DNA from: Anaerolineae bacterium
GTDB taxonomy: Bacteria; Chloroflexota; Anaerolineae; B4-G1
Reading direction: 5' to 3'
Assembly: GCA_030612185.1 (NCBI GenBank)
Contig: JAUWOI010000099.1
Coordinates: 1-10,987, forward strand
Length of the DNA: 10,987 nucleotides
Numbering within the stretch: position 1 is the first letter of the stretch; the number at the start of each line of letters is the position of its first letter. Position numbers and translations under genes: made by a program. A model generated the notes under the pieces. It did no database searches, was not told where the DNA came from, and saw nothing but the letters and a program-made list of their open reading frames with translations. Below are positions 1 to 6,828 of the stretch, one piece after another.

Positions 1-863
1 GTTACGCTTTCGTGCGGGGCGACATCTGCGACGCGGCGAAGGTGCGAGAGACAATCCGCACCTACGACGTGGACACCGTTGTGAATTTCGCTGCCGAATC
101 ACATGTAGATAGATCCATTTTGGACCCCGACGCCTTTATCAAGACCGACGTCTACGGCACCTACGTCTTGTTGGAGGCGGCTCGCGAGTTCGGGCTGGAG
201 CGTTTGCACCAGGTGAGCACTGACGAAGTCTACGGCCACGTACCGGAAGGCGCATCCAAAGAGACCGATTCCGTCGCTCCGCGCAGCCCTTACGCCGCCA
301 GCAAGGCCAGCGCCGACCTGATAATCAACGCCTACCACGTCACCTACGGCCTGCCGGTCACCATCACCCGGGGCGCGAACAACATCGGCCCCTACCAGTA
401 CCCCGAAAAAGTCGTGCCGCTCTTCGTCACCAACGCGATTGACAACCTGCCGCTGCCCCTTTACGGCGATGGGCTGCAGGTACGCGACTACCAGTACGTG
501 CTGGACCACTGCGAGGCGATTGACCTGGTGTTGCACAAGGGAGAGATCGGCGGCATCTACAACGTCGGCACCGGCACCGAGATGCGCAACATGAACATGA
601 CCCACCTAGTCCTGAAGTTGCTGAATAAACCGGAAAGCCTCATCCAGCCGGTGCGCGACCGGCCCGGCCACGACCGGCGCTACGCGCTCGACGTGATCAA
701 GATTTGCGAATTGGGTTGGGAGCCGGCCCACACCTGTGAGGAGGCCATCGAGAAAACAGTGCGCTGGTACATCGAGAACGAATGGTGGTGGCGGCCCATC
801 AAGAGTGGCGAGCACTACCAGGAGTATTACCAGCGACAGTATGAGGGACGAGAGATCGAATGA
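1..863 (+). CDS. rfbB: dTDP-glucose 4,6-dehydratase, 3' part
   Basis: NAD-dependent short-chain dehydrogenase/reductase-type enzyme that converts dTDP-glucose to dTDP-4-keto-6-deoxyglucose, the second step of dTDP-L-rhamnose synthesis in the cytoplasm. The reading frame is open from nt 3 and ends at TGA 861-863, giving 286 visible residues. The family is about 330-350 long, so roughly the first 50 residues, including the GxxGxxG nucleotide-binding loop, lie before the window. Visible motifs are NFAAESHVDRS, STDEVYG (nt 216-236, with the Thr-Asp-Glu of the active site) and YAASK (nt 291-305, the catalytic YxxxK). Also present are GPYQYPEK and the substrate-binding region around YGDGLQVRD. The usual SNNYGP reads ANNIGP and RDWLYV reads RDYQYV, mild deviations that leave the assignment intact. 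Related NDP-hexose dehydratases are possible, but the STDEVYG and PEK signatures favour RfbB. The next 560 bases hold no intact gene, so this is probably the end of its transcription unit. Confidence 0.93.
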   Translation, partial: YAFVRGDICDAAKVRETIRTYDVDTVVNFAAESHVDRSILDPDAFIKTDVYGTYVLLEAAREFGLERLHQVSTDEVYGHVPEGASKETDSVAPRSPYAASKASADLIINAYHVTYGLPVTITRGANNIGPYQYPEKVVPLFVTNAIDNLPLPLYGDGLQVRDYQYVLDHCEAIDLVLHKGEIGGIYNVGTGTEMRNMNMTHLVLKLLNKPESLIQPVRDRPGHDRRYALDVIKICELGWEPAHTCEEAIEKTVRWYIENEWWWRPIKSGEHYQEYYQRQYEGREIE

Positions 864-943
864 CCAATTTTCTTTCCCCGAATTTTTGAGAAGTTGTCAT
901 GAGTGCTTACACACCACCAAGAACGAAAATGTAGGTCACGTTG

Positions 944-1042
944 TATCTTCTCAATATCTTGGGGGAACGCGACCATCTTGGTCGCTAGATGCCAGCAAGA
1001 TGCTGGCGTTCCTCCACCTCACCCCCATTTATTGAAAAGATA
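944..1042. mobile_element. MITE-like element, 99 bp, with double hairpin core
   Basis: The ends are 13-bp inverted repeats with one mismatch: TATCTTCTCAATA at 944-956 and TATTGAAAAGATA at 1030-1042. Inside are two perfect 7-bp stems with 3-base loops: GCGACCA/TGGTCGC at 969-985 and GCCAGCA/TGCTGGC at 991-1007. They are enclosed by an 8-bp outer stem (961-968 with 1008-1015, one G-T pair), so the core can fold as a three-way junction or cruciform. The 9-mer GGTCACGTT occurs at 934-942, one base before the left end, and again at 1043-1051, directly after the right end. This looks like a target-site duplication. There is no coding capacity, so any movement would depend on a transposase elsewhere. 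A REP/BIME-like structural repeat is the main alternative. Confidence 0.6.
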
Positions 1043-1043
1043 G

Positions 1044-1062
1044 GTCACGTTTTTAACGTGAC
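1044..1062. repeat. Perfect 8-bp hairpin next to the MITE-like element
   Basis: GTCACGTT (1044-1051) and AACGTGAC (1055-1062) are perfect inverted repeats around a TTT loop. The left arm overlaps the right copy of the 9-bp direct repeat, and the same word is found at 935-942. The site could be the original target palindrome into which the upstream element inserted. It could also be a weak bidirectional stem-loop, but no T-run follows it. Confidence 0.5.
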
Positions 1063-1134
1063 GACTCTGATCCGTCACGCAGCAATTCCCGTTTTGATCT
1101 CTGAACCGTGTTGCCCACTTTCTCCTGAAGCCCC

Positions 1135-1293
1135 CTGAACCTCATGTTCAACGGCAAACTGGAGACAATGGCCCCCCGCGTCGAGTTATTCGACGGCGCT
1201 GTGACCATCATTCGCCCCCTGATCTACGTCCCGGAGAAGGAACTGGTCCGCTATGGACAGGTGATCGGCTTCCCTGAGGACACCCCCTGCCCC
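1135..1293 (+). pseudogene. Remnant of TtcA-type tRNA 2-thiocytidine synthetase gene
   Basis: The frame from 1135 reads LNLMFNGKLETMAP, then after a short divergent stretch TIIRPLIYVPEKELVRY and [11 protein letters not shown]. From memory of the family, this matches the C-terminal half of the TtcA ATP-PPase proteins (LNxxFxGKxxxMxP, IRPLxYxxEK, then FPxxxC before a CxxC pair). TtcA inserts sulfur at C32 of tRNA. The N-terminal PP-loop (SGGKDS) is absent: an in-frame TGA lies at 1126-1128 and homology begins right after it. At the other end the frame dissolves into C-rich heptanucleotide repeats from about 1284, near the first cysteine of the C-terminal CxxC. An ATG at 1144 opens a frame of 86 codons, but half of it is translated repeat. 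It is almost certainly a non-functional relic cut at both ends; TilS-like or other PP-loop enzymes are less good matches. Confidence 0.7.
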
Positions 1294-1388
1294 TCGTCCC
1301 TCGCCCCGTGCCCCTCGCCCCTCGGCCCTCGTCCCCTGCCCCTTGCCCCTCGCCCCTCGTCCCCTGCTTCCTACCTCTTGCTTCTTGT
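1284..1388. repeat. C-rich heptanucleotide tandem tract before argF
   Basis: There are fifteen consecutive 7-base units in strict register. Twelve are of the CCCTCGC/CCCTCGT/CCCCTGC type (1284-1367). Three more are degenerate: TTCCTAC, CTCTTGC and TTCTTGT (1368-1388). The tract starts inside the broken ttcA remnant and its last units form the upstream part of the argF promoter. On the minus strand the units give regularly spaced runs of three to four G, a pattern compatible with G-quadruplex formation. It resembles the heptanucleotide STRR repeats described in cyanobacteria. Confidence 0.85.
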
Positions 1389-1396
1389 GGTATACT
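1368..1396 (+). promoter_or_regulatory. Predicted argF promoter, extended -10 type
   Basis: TATACT (1391-1396) is preceded by TGG (1388-1390), an extended -10 motif. At 17-bp spacing there is only a weak -35 candidate, TTCCTA (1368-1373), lying in the last degenerate heptad units. Transcription would begin near 1403, giving a leader of roughly 24 bases with the ribosome site GGAGG at 1417-1421. The same TTGTGGTAT string precedes the UDP-glucose dehydrogenase gene. Confidence 0.55.
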
Positions 1397-1426
1397 ATCC
1401 CTAAACTTCACTATCCGGAGGTACAA

Positions 1427-2377
1427 ATGGATCACTTTCTCAGTCTGGCAGACCTGACGCCCGACGAACTGCGCGGGCTACTCACTCTGGCAGTTGAACT
1501 AAAGGAGGAATGGAGGGCCAGCGGCAATCGTCCCCTGCTCAAAGGCAAGACTCTGGGTCTGCTCTTCCAGAAACCTTCCCTGCGCACCCGTATCTCCTTC
1601 GAGATGGGGATGATCCACCTGGGCGGGCAGGCGCTCTACCTTTCCCCCCTCGAGATCCAACTGGGCAAACGGGAAAGCGTACCCGACGTGGCGCGCGTCC
1701 TCTCCCGCTACGTGAACGGCATTATGGCGCGCGTCTTCGGCCACGCCGACATGCTCACACTGGCAGAGTACTCTAGCGTGCCCGTCATCAACGGCCTTTC
1801 CGATTACAACCACCCATGCCAGGGCCTGGCCGATTTCCTCACCATCATCGAACATAAGGGTCGGGACCTGTCGGGATGCAAACTGACCTTCGTCGGCGAC
1901 GGGAACAACGTAGCGACTTCGCTGCTCTTCGGTGCAACCCTCTTGGGGATGGACTTCACCATCGTCGGGCCGCCGGGCTACGAACTGCCCCCCGACGTGT
2001 GGACACTGGGGCAGCGGTTCGCCGCCGCCAGCGGCAGCCACCTGCTGGCGACCAATGACCCTCACGCAGCGGTCGCCGGGGCCGACGCGATCTACACCGA
2101 CGTGTGGGCCTCGATGGGCCAGGAGGCCGAAACCGAGGAGCGCGGCCACATCTTCGCTCCCTACCAGATCAACGAGGCGCTGGTGGCCGAGGCGCGCCCC
2201 GATGTCATCGTCATGCACTGCCTGCCGGCCCACCGGGGGCAGGAGATCACCGACGGGGTCTGCGACGGCCCACATTCGGTGCTGTGGGATCAGGCCGAGA
2301 ACCGCATGCATGCACAAAAGGCTATTCTAACTCGACTGTTAGCAGACGGCAGTCAGCAACCAGCAATCAACGACTAA
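1427..2377 (+). CDS. argF: Ornithine carbamoyltransferase
   Basis: Makes citrulline from ornithine and carbamoyl phosphate in cytoplasmic arginine synthesis. The protein has 316 residues, normal for the family. The carbamoyl-phosphate domain shows KPSLRTR (49-55) and HPCQ (129-132). The ornithine domain shows DVWASMGQE (225-233), the catalytic cysteine in HCLPAHRG (264-271, Cys265) and ENRMHAQKA (291-299). The HCLP and SMG signatures separate it from aspartate and acetylornithine carbamoyltransferases. The ATG at 1427 is chosen because GGAGG (1417-1421) lies 5 bases upstream and a promoter lies just before. The open frame continues upstream to 1343, but only through repeat sequence. The last nine residues (GSQQPAIND) and the stop codon are encoded by a heptanucleotide repeat tract, an unusual tail beyond the expected end of the fold. 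No other arginine genes are in view. Confidence 0.95.
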   Translation: MDHFLSLADLTPDELRGLLTLAVELKEEWRASGNRPLLKGKTLGLLFQKPSLRTRISFEMGMIHLGGQALYLSPLEIQLGKRESVPDVARVLSRYVNGIMARVFGHADMLTLAEYSSVPVINGLSDYNHPCQGLADFLTIIEHKGRDLSGCKLTFVGDGNNVATSLLFGATLLGMDFTIVGPPGYELPPDVWTLGQRFAAASGSHLLATNDPHAAVAGADAIYTDVWASMGQEAETEERGHIFAPYQINEALVAEARPDVIVMHCLPAHRGQEITDGVCDGPHSVLWDQAENRMHAQKAILTRLLADGSQQPAIND

Positions 2378-2378
2378 C
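2351..2378. repeat. Heptanucleotide tandem tract at the argF 3' end
   Basis: There are four 7-base units in register: AGTCAGC, AACCAGC, AATCAAC and GACTAAC. They encode the C-terminal SQQPAIND tail of ArgF and include its TAA stop. The tract ends four bases before the ATG of the TPR gene. The sequence is unrelated to the C-rich tract upstream of argF but has the same 7-base period. Confidence 0.65.
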
Positions 2379-2382
2379 GGCT

Positions 2383-4698
2383 ATGCCAGGAAAACGCAAA
2401 GTCTTCGAAGAAGCGATGCAGGCCGGGGCCAATGCCGCCTGGGACAGGAATTGGGACCAGGCTATTTTGGCCTATCAGCGTGCACTGACAGTGTTCCCTC
2501 ACCACGTCGGTGCGCTCACCGGACTGGGATTGGCCTACTCCGGCGCAGGCCAGTTGGAGGCCGCCTTGGGTGCCTACCGACAGGCCAGTGAACTTGCGCC
2601 GGATGACCCCGCGCTTCTGGAGCACATAGGCAAGACAGGGGAGCGATTGGGCCAGGGGGAGGCGGCCGCTGAAGCCTACATGGCTTCCGCCGAGCACTAT
2701 CTCAGCCAGCAACAGGCCACCCACATGGCACTGGAACGCTGGCAGGACGCCGCCCGCGCCTGGCCCGATTGCCTACAGGCTCACGTGCAGTTGCTTCAGT
2801 ACTACCAGCGCCATGGCCAGGTACGTGAGGCGGCCAGGGAATGTCTGGCCCTGGCGCGTATCTACCGGGCTAAGGGGCAGAGTGAGTACGCCATCCAGAT
2901 CTGTAACCACGCTCTCAAATTGGCCCCGCACAACCCTGAGGTACTGGCTACGCTTGATGACCTGCGCTATGGAAAGCCGATCGCCGTCGAACCGGAGACT
3001 GAGGTTCCCAGAGAGGAGCCTGAACCGCTTGCGATCATGGAGGAACCGACCGGTCCCGTCACCCCGAAATTCTCGACGACGCCAGAGACCGAGGCCGTCG
3101 AGGAGCGTGGGAGCCCCGTTGAGATCACCCGTCAGAAGGCACTCACCGACCTCGCCGAGAGTGTCTTTGAAGAGGAGAAAGTAACGGCACCTCCCGCTGT
3201 AGCGCCTCGACTTGACAAGGCGGAGATTGATACCTTGATCGGCCGGGCGATTGACTTCCAGACCCGGGGGAAGATTGAGGAGGCAATCGCTGCTTATGAG
3301 GAGGTGATTGGGGCAGGAGTTGAGCAACCCGCTGTCCACTTCAATCTCGGCTTGCTCTACCAGGAAAAACTGCGCTTCGACGCTGCTATCGTCCAGTTCA
3401 AGAAGGCCGTCTTCCATCCAGCGTATGCGCTGGGCAGCCATTTCGCGTTGGGCGAGTGCTACCGCGCCCGGGGTCGCATTGACGAGGCGTTGAGCCACTT
3501 CGTCGAGGTACTCAAGATGGTGGACCTGGCCACCGTCCGGATTGAGCAAGCCGACGACTTGATCCAACTCTACGAGAGCCTGGCCGATAGTTACATCGCC
3601 AAGGGCGAGCAGGAACAGGCACTAGAGTTCACCAACTCGCTGGTCGAGTTCCTCAGCGAGAAGGGATGGGAGGATAAGGTCATTCAGGCACGTCGGCGGC
3701 TCGACGCACTGGGCGAGGAAGGACCCGCCTTGAGCCTGGCCGAGATGCTGGCGATCCCAGGCTCAGATCGTATCCTGGAGTCGGTAGCGTTGTCGCAGGA
3801 ATATGTCAAGCGCAGCATGTTCTATGCTGCGTTGGAAGAATGTTACTACGCCCTGGAGCATGCCCCCACCTACCTGCCCATCCATCGGCAACTGGCTCAG
3901 ATACTGCTAGCGATGGGGAAGGTGAACGAGGCAGTGGCCAAGTTCGTCGTCATCGCCGACACTTACCGGACACAGGGCAACGTCCGCCAGGCAATGGCGG
4001 TGTACCAGCACACCCTGAAACTGGCGCCGATGGACACCGTGGTGCGGGCCAAGTTAATTGACCTGCTCATCAGCCACGGAGAAATTGACGAGGCGCTGGA
4101 GCACTACCTGACCCTGGCCGATAGTTACTACCACCTGGCACAGATGGACCAGGCACGTGATACGTATCAGGAAGCGCTACGGCTAGCGCCACGGGGTGAC
4201 TCGAAACGCCGATGGGCAGTTTGTATCCTGCACAAGATCGGTGACATTAACATGCAGCGCGTGGATTGGAAACGCGCCATTGAAATCTACGAACAGATTC
4301 GCAACATCGCTCCCGACGATGAGCGGGCCCGCCTGACGCTGATGGAACTTTACCATCGCTTCAACCAGTCCGAACTGGCCATCGCCGAACTTGACGGTCT
4401 CCTGAGAATCTACCGCGAAAGCGACAAGACGCAGCGCATCTTCACTATCCTGGAAGACATGGTCAGCAAACAGCCTGATGGCATTCCGCTACGCACCCGT
4501 CTGGCGCAGGCGCATCTTGACGCTGGTCACGTTCAGCAGGCGCTGGAGCACCTGGACAAACTGGGAGACCTGCAGGTGGAGGCCGGGCGATACGAAGATG
4601 CACAGGCAACCATCCGGGCCATAATTGCGCTCCGCCCACCCAACATCGTGGCCTATCAACAACTGCTAGAGCAACTTGGCGAGCGTGACTACATCTGA
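2383..4698 (+). CDS. Large cytoplasmic TPR-repeat protein of unknown role
   Basis: A 771-residue protein with no signal peptide or membrane segment. Residues 12-195 hold an N-terminal block of TPR helices (for example NWDQAILAYQRALTVFP at 23-39 and SEYAIQICNHALKLAP at 167-182). Residues 199-279 form a proline- and glutamate-rich linker that is probably disordered. Residues 280-765 form a long second array of TPR hairpins (for example KIEEAIAAYEEVI, NVRQAMAVYQHTLKLAP, QMDQARDTYQEALRLAP and DWKRAIEIYEQI). TPR arrays are protein-protein scaffolds; no catalytic motif is visible. The ATG at 2383 lies 5 bases after the argF stop with no clear Shine-Dalgarno, so translational coupling to argF is likely. 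An in-frame ATG at 2416 is possible but also lacks a good ribosome site. Downstream, only a heptad repeat separates it from cdaA, so it may be co-transcribed with the c-di-AMP genes. That association is by position only. Confidence 0.88.
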   Translation: MPGKRKVFEEAMQAGANAAWDRNWDQAILAYQRALTVFPHHVGALTGLGLAYSGAGQLEAALGAYRQASELAPDDPALLEHIGKTGERLGQGEAAAEAYMASAEHYLSQQQATHMALERWQDAARAWPDCLQAHVQLLQYYQRHGQVREAARECLALARIYRAKGQSEYAIQICNHALKLAPHNPEVLATLDDLRYGKPIAVEPETEVPREEPEPLAIMEEPTGPVTPKFSTTPETEAVEERGSPVEITRQKALTDLAESVFEEEKVTAPPAVAPRLDKAEIDTLIGRAIDFQTRGKIEEAIAAYEEVIGAGVEQPAVHFNLGLLYQEKLRFDAAIVQFKKAVFHPAYALGSHFALGECYRARGRIDEALSHFVEVLKMVDLATVRIEQADDLIQLYESLADSYIAKGEQEQALEFTNSLVEFLSEKGWEDKVIQARRRLDALGEEGPALSLAEMLAIPGSDRILESVALSQEYVKRSMFYAALEECYYALEHAPTYLPIHRQLAQILLAMGKVNEAVAKFVVIADTYRTQGNVRQAMAVYQHTLKLAPMDTVVRAKLIDLLISHGEIDEALEHYLTLADSYYHLAQMDQARDTYQEALRLAPRGDSKRRWAVCILHKIGDINMQRVDWKRAIEIYEQIRNIAPDDERARLTLMELYHRFNQSELAIAELDGLLRIYRESDKTQRIFTILEDMVSKQPDGIPLRTRLAQAHLDAGHVQQALEHLDKLGDLQVEAGRYEDAQATIRAIIALRPPNIVAYQQLLEQLGERDYI

Positions 4699-4701
4699 AA
4701 G

Positions 4702-4750
4702 TTGGGACTTGGAACTTGGGGTTTGGGATTTGGGATTTGGGATTTGAATA
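4702..4750. repeat. G-rich heptanucleotide tandem tract before cdaA
   Basis: There are seven 7-base units in register: TTGGGAC, TTGGAAC, TTGGGGT, three copies of TTGGGAT, and TTGAATA. They fill nearly the whole gap between the TPR gene stop (4696-4698) and the cdaA GTG (4751). Four G-runs of three or more, separated by 3-4 bases (from 4718 to 4741), meet the simple G-quadruplex pattern on the coding strand and so in the mRNA. The last unit contains the in-frame TGA (4745-4747) that fixes the cdaA start. Confidence 0.9.
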
Positions 4751-5590
4751 GTGGGCAATCTCCTATGGTATGTACAGCGGTTCGACTGGATAGACGCCCT
4801 CGACATCCTACTCGTGGCCTTCATATTCTTCTGGCTCCTGTACCTGGTACGCGGCACCCGGGCCGTGCCCTTACTGCGTGGTATGATCTTCCTCATCATC
4901 CTGGTCACCCTGCTAAGCGGTGTAGCACGCTTGCGCGCTTTCGGCTGGTTGACGCAGAAGGCTCTCCCCGCACTGCTCGTGGCTATCCCCGTTGTCTTTC
5001 AGCCGGAGTTGCGCCGGGCATTGGAACGACTGGGCCGGGCCGGGGCATTGTTCGGCCGGACAACGGGCAGCCGCGCTATTCTCGAACAGACGTTGGCTTC
5101 CATCACACAGGCGTGTAACACCCTGTCCGGGCGGCGATACGGCGCACTCATTGTTCTGGAACGTGAGACGGGCTTGCAGGAACTCGCAGACAGCGGTGTC
5201 TTCCTCGACGCCGCTATCACTCCTGAACTGCTGGTGACCATCTTCGATCCTCACACCACGCTGCACGACGGAGCAGTCATCGTGCAGCACGGACGGGCAC
5301 TGGCTGCTGCTTGCGTGCTCCCTCTCTCCACCGCCTTCCTTGCAGATCGGGAATTAGGACTGCGCCACCGGGCAGCCATCGGCGTGACAGAGGAAAGCGA
5401 TGCCATCGCCGTCGTCGTCTCCGAGGAACGCGGTTCCATATCCATCACTCACAACGGTCGCATCATCCGCAATCTCAATACCAAGCGGCTGAAAGCAGTG
5501 TTGCACGCCTTCTATCAACCTATGCTGGAGCGAGCGTGGCCACGGTGGGTCGCCCAGGCGCGGCAAATGCTGAGGAGGAGTGAGAAGTGA
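4751..5590 (+). CDS. cdaA: Membrane diadenylate cyclase CdaA
   Basis: Synthesises cyclic di-AMP from two ATP at the cytoplasmic face of the membrane. The 279-residue length is typical. Three hydrophobic segments (about 17-33, 41-57 and 67-83) precede a DAC domain (about 95-250). That domain carries the signature DGA in LHDGAVIV (173-175) and RHR in LRHRAAIG (205-207), both needed for nucleotide binding and catalysis in this family. The GTG at 4751 is the first usable start: an in-frame TGA lies two codons upstream (4745-4747), and no in-frame ATG occurs until about residue 45, after the first membrane segment. GGGA of the preceding heptad repeat (4739-4742) sits 8 bases upstream and may act as the ribosome site. 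The end overlaps the cdaR start by four bases (GTGA). The membrane form and the cdaR neighbour separate it from DisA. Confidence 0.94.
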   Translation: MGNLLWYVQRFDWIDALDILLVAFIFFWLLYLVRGTRAVPLLRGMIFLIILVTLLSGVARLRAFGWLTQKALPALLVAIPVVFQPELRRALERLGRAGALFGRTTGSRAILEQTLASITQACNTLSGRRYGALIVLERETGLQELADSGVFLDAAITPELLVTIFDPHTTLHDGAVIVQHGRALAAACVLPLSTAFLADRELGLRHRAAIGVTEESDAIAVVVSEERGSISITHNGRIIRNLNTKRLKAVLHAFYQPMLERAWPRWVAQARQMLRRSEK

Positions 5591-6828
5591 AAGCAATACT
5601 CCGCTGGATAGTAGGTAGTGTGCCCTTGATGGTACTAGCGCTCATCCTGGCCTTGGTGACTTGGGTCGTGGCCATGGAAGAGGAGGATCGTACCATCGAG
5701 GAACCCTATCCCCATCCCATCCCAATCGCGTCGCCCAAGCCGCCGGAGGGGATGCTCATCACAGATGAGTTCGATGAGCACGTGCAAGTTACAATCCGCG
5801 CCCCCCAGTCGGTCTGGGATTCTCTCGAAGCCGACGATTTCATCGCTACCGTTGGCCTGACAGGCCTGGGACCAGGGGTCCACCAGGTACCCGTCCAGGT
5901 GACGCTGAACAAACAGCCCTCACGGGTGATGCTCTTCGAGCCCGAGTACGTCACTCTGGAATTGGACGCCCAAATGGAGCGCTCTGTACCCGTGCGCGTA
6001 CAGATAGAGGGAAAACCGACCCTGGGCTATCTCAGGCAGGCAATAACCATAGATCCGAGCGAGGTACTGGTGAACGGACCCAGCACCTACGTTGCCCAGG
6101 TCGTCGAAGCCTTCGCGTCGGTCTCCGTGCAGGAAACCAACGCCGACGTCGAGGGAGAGTTCCCGTTGCAGCCACAGGACAGTGAGGGACAGCCAGTCAC
6201 CCACGTCACGTTGACGCCTGAGATGGTCAACGCGCGCATCCCCATCGAACGGTCGAGTTACTACGACTCTCTGGCGGTCAAGGTCGTCCTCCTCGAAGGA
6301 CAGGTCGCTCCCGGATACCGTGTCATCAATATCTCCGTCGAGCCCCCTGAGGTCACTGTCTTCGGTTCTCCTGAAGTCATCAAGGCGCTTCCGGGCTACA
6401 TTGAAACTGAACCAATAGACGTGGAAGGAGCCCAGGCCGACGTGGTTGTTCGACCAGCACTGAACACACCCTCGAACGTCGCGGTTGTCTCGGATCAACA
6501 AGTGGAGGTGAGGGTCTTCATCGAGGCCATTCAGAGCAGTCTAACGATGGAGATCGCGCCGGAACTCCAGGGCCTGAGACCGAGCCTCACAGCCACCGTG
6601 TCGCCGGAGACCGTCGAGGTCATCCTGAGCGGCCCGTTGCCTCTACTAGAGACACTGGAGCCCAGCGACGTGCGCGTTGTCCTCGACCTGTTCGACCTGT
6701 CGCGCGGAACGCACCAGATCGAGCCACAGATTGTGGTGCCGGAAGGATTGACCGCCCAGAGCATCATTCCGGCCACCGTGCAAGTGGAGATTTTCACTGC
6801 ACCTACCCCCACACCGACTGAACCATGA
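5587..6828 (+). CDS. cdaR: YbbR-domain regulator of CdaA
   Basis: A 413-residue protein with a single N-terminal membrane anchor (about 7-29, VPLMVLALILALVTWVV) and a large extracytoplasmic part. That part reads as four YbbR-type beta-rich modules (about 45-127, 131-217, 227-312 and 318-403). Recurring strands of the form VxVTIxAPxSVW, VxVRVQIEG and VEVILSGP are visible. In Firmicutes the homologous CdaR binds and modulates CdaA from outside the membrane; the same role is inferred here from its coupled position. It starts with GTG at 5587, overlapping the cdaA TGA, with a strong GAGGAG at 5573-5578. It ends in a TPTPTPTEP tail, a style of low-complexity terminus common in Chloroflexota surface proteins. 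Its stop overlaps the der ATG (ATGA at 6825-6828). Confidence 0.88.
   Translation: MKAILRWIVGSVPLMVLALILALVTWVVAMEEEDRTIEEPYPHPIPIASPKPPEGMLITDEFDEHVQVTIRAPQSVWDSLEADDFIATVGLTGLGPGVHQVPVQVTLNKQPSRVMLFEPEYVTLELDAQMERSVPVRVQIEGKPTLGYLRQAITIDPSEVLVNGPSTYVAQVVEAFASVSVQETNADVEGEFPLQPQDSEGQPVTHVTLTPEMVNARIPIERSSYYDSLAVKVVLLEGQVAPGYRVINISVEPPEVTVFGSPEVIKALPGYIETEPIDVEGAQADVVVRPALNTPSNVAVVSDQQVEVRVFIEAIQSSLTMEIAPELQGLRPSLTATVSPETVEVILSGPLPLLETLEPSDVRVVLDLFDLSRGTHQIEPQIVVPEGLTAQSIIPATVQVEIFTAPTPTPTEP

Larger units (their letters stand above)
864..1134. other. Non-coding interval after rfbB
   Basis: No open frame here resembles a protein. The interval holds an A/T-richer start (864-930), then a MITE-like element with flanking direct repeats (934-1051), an adjacent perfect hairpin (1044-1062), and about 70 bases (1063-1134) in which I see nothing. 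I see no classical terminator (stem followed by a T-run) for rfbB. The hairpin at 1044-1062 has its T residues in the loop rather than after the stem. Confidence 0.7.

Noticed and set aside
99..605. Long minus-strand open frame opposite rfbB
   Set aside because: It mirrors the codon bias of a clear rfbB gene and has no recognisable motif. Similar antisense frames opposite argF, the TPR gene and cdaR were dismissed for the same reason.
736..1035. Open frame bridging the rfbB end and the MITE-like element
   Set aside because: It is out of frame with rfbB and then translates the hairpin element; no conserved protein features.
1044..1062. Rho-independent terminator of rfbB
   Set aside because: The T residues are in the loop and no T-run follows the stem. 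It is also 180 bases past the stop codon.
1284..1388. CRISPR array or protein-coding proline-rich region
   Set aside because: The units are seven bases with no spacers, and the frame that reads through them is only translated repeat joined to a truncated remnant.
1144..1404. Small intact gene starting at ATG 1144
   Set aside because: Homology to TtcA begins before this ATG, no ribosome site precedes it, and the second half of the frame is low-complexity repeat.
1765..1774. AGAGTACTCT in argF as a third copy of the palindromic element
   Set aside because: Only the ten-base core matches, and it encodes the native conserved ArgF segment [12 protein letters not shown] with no extra residues.
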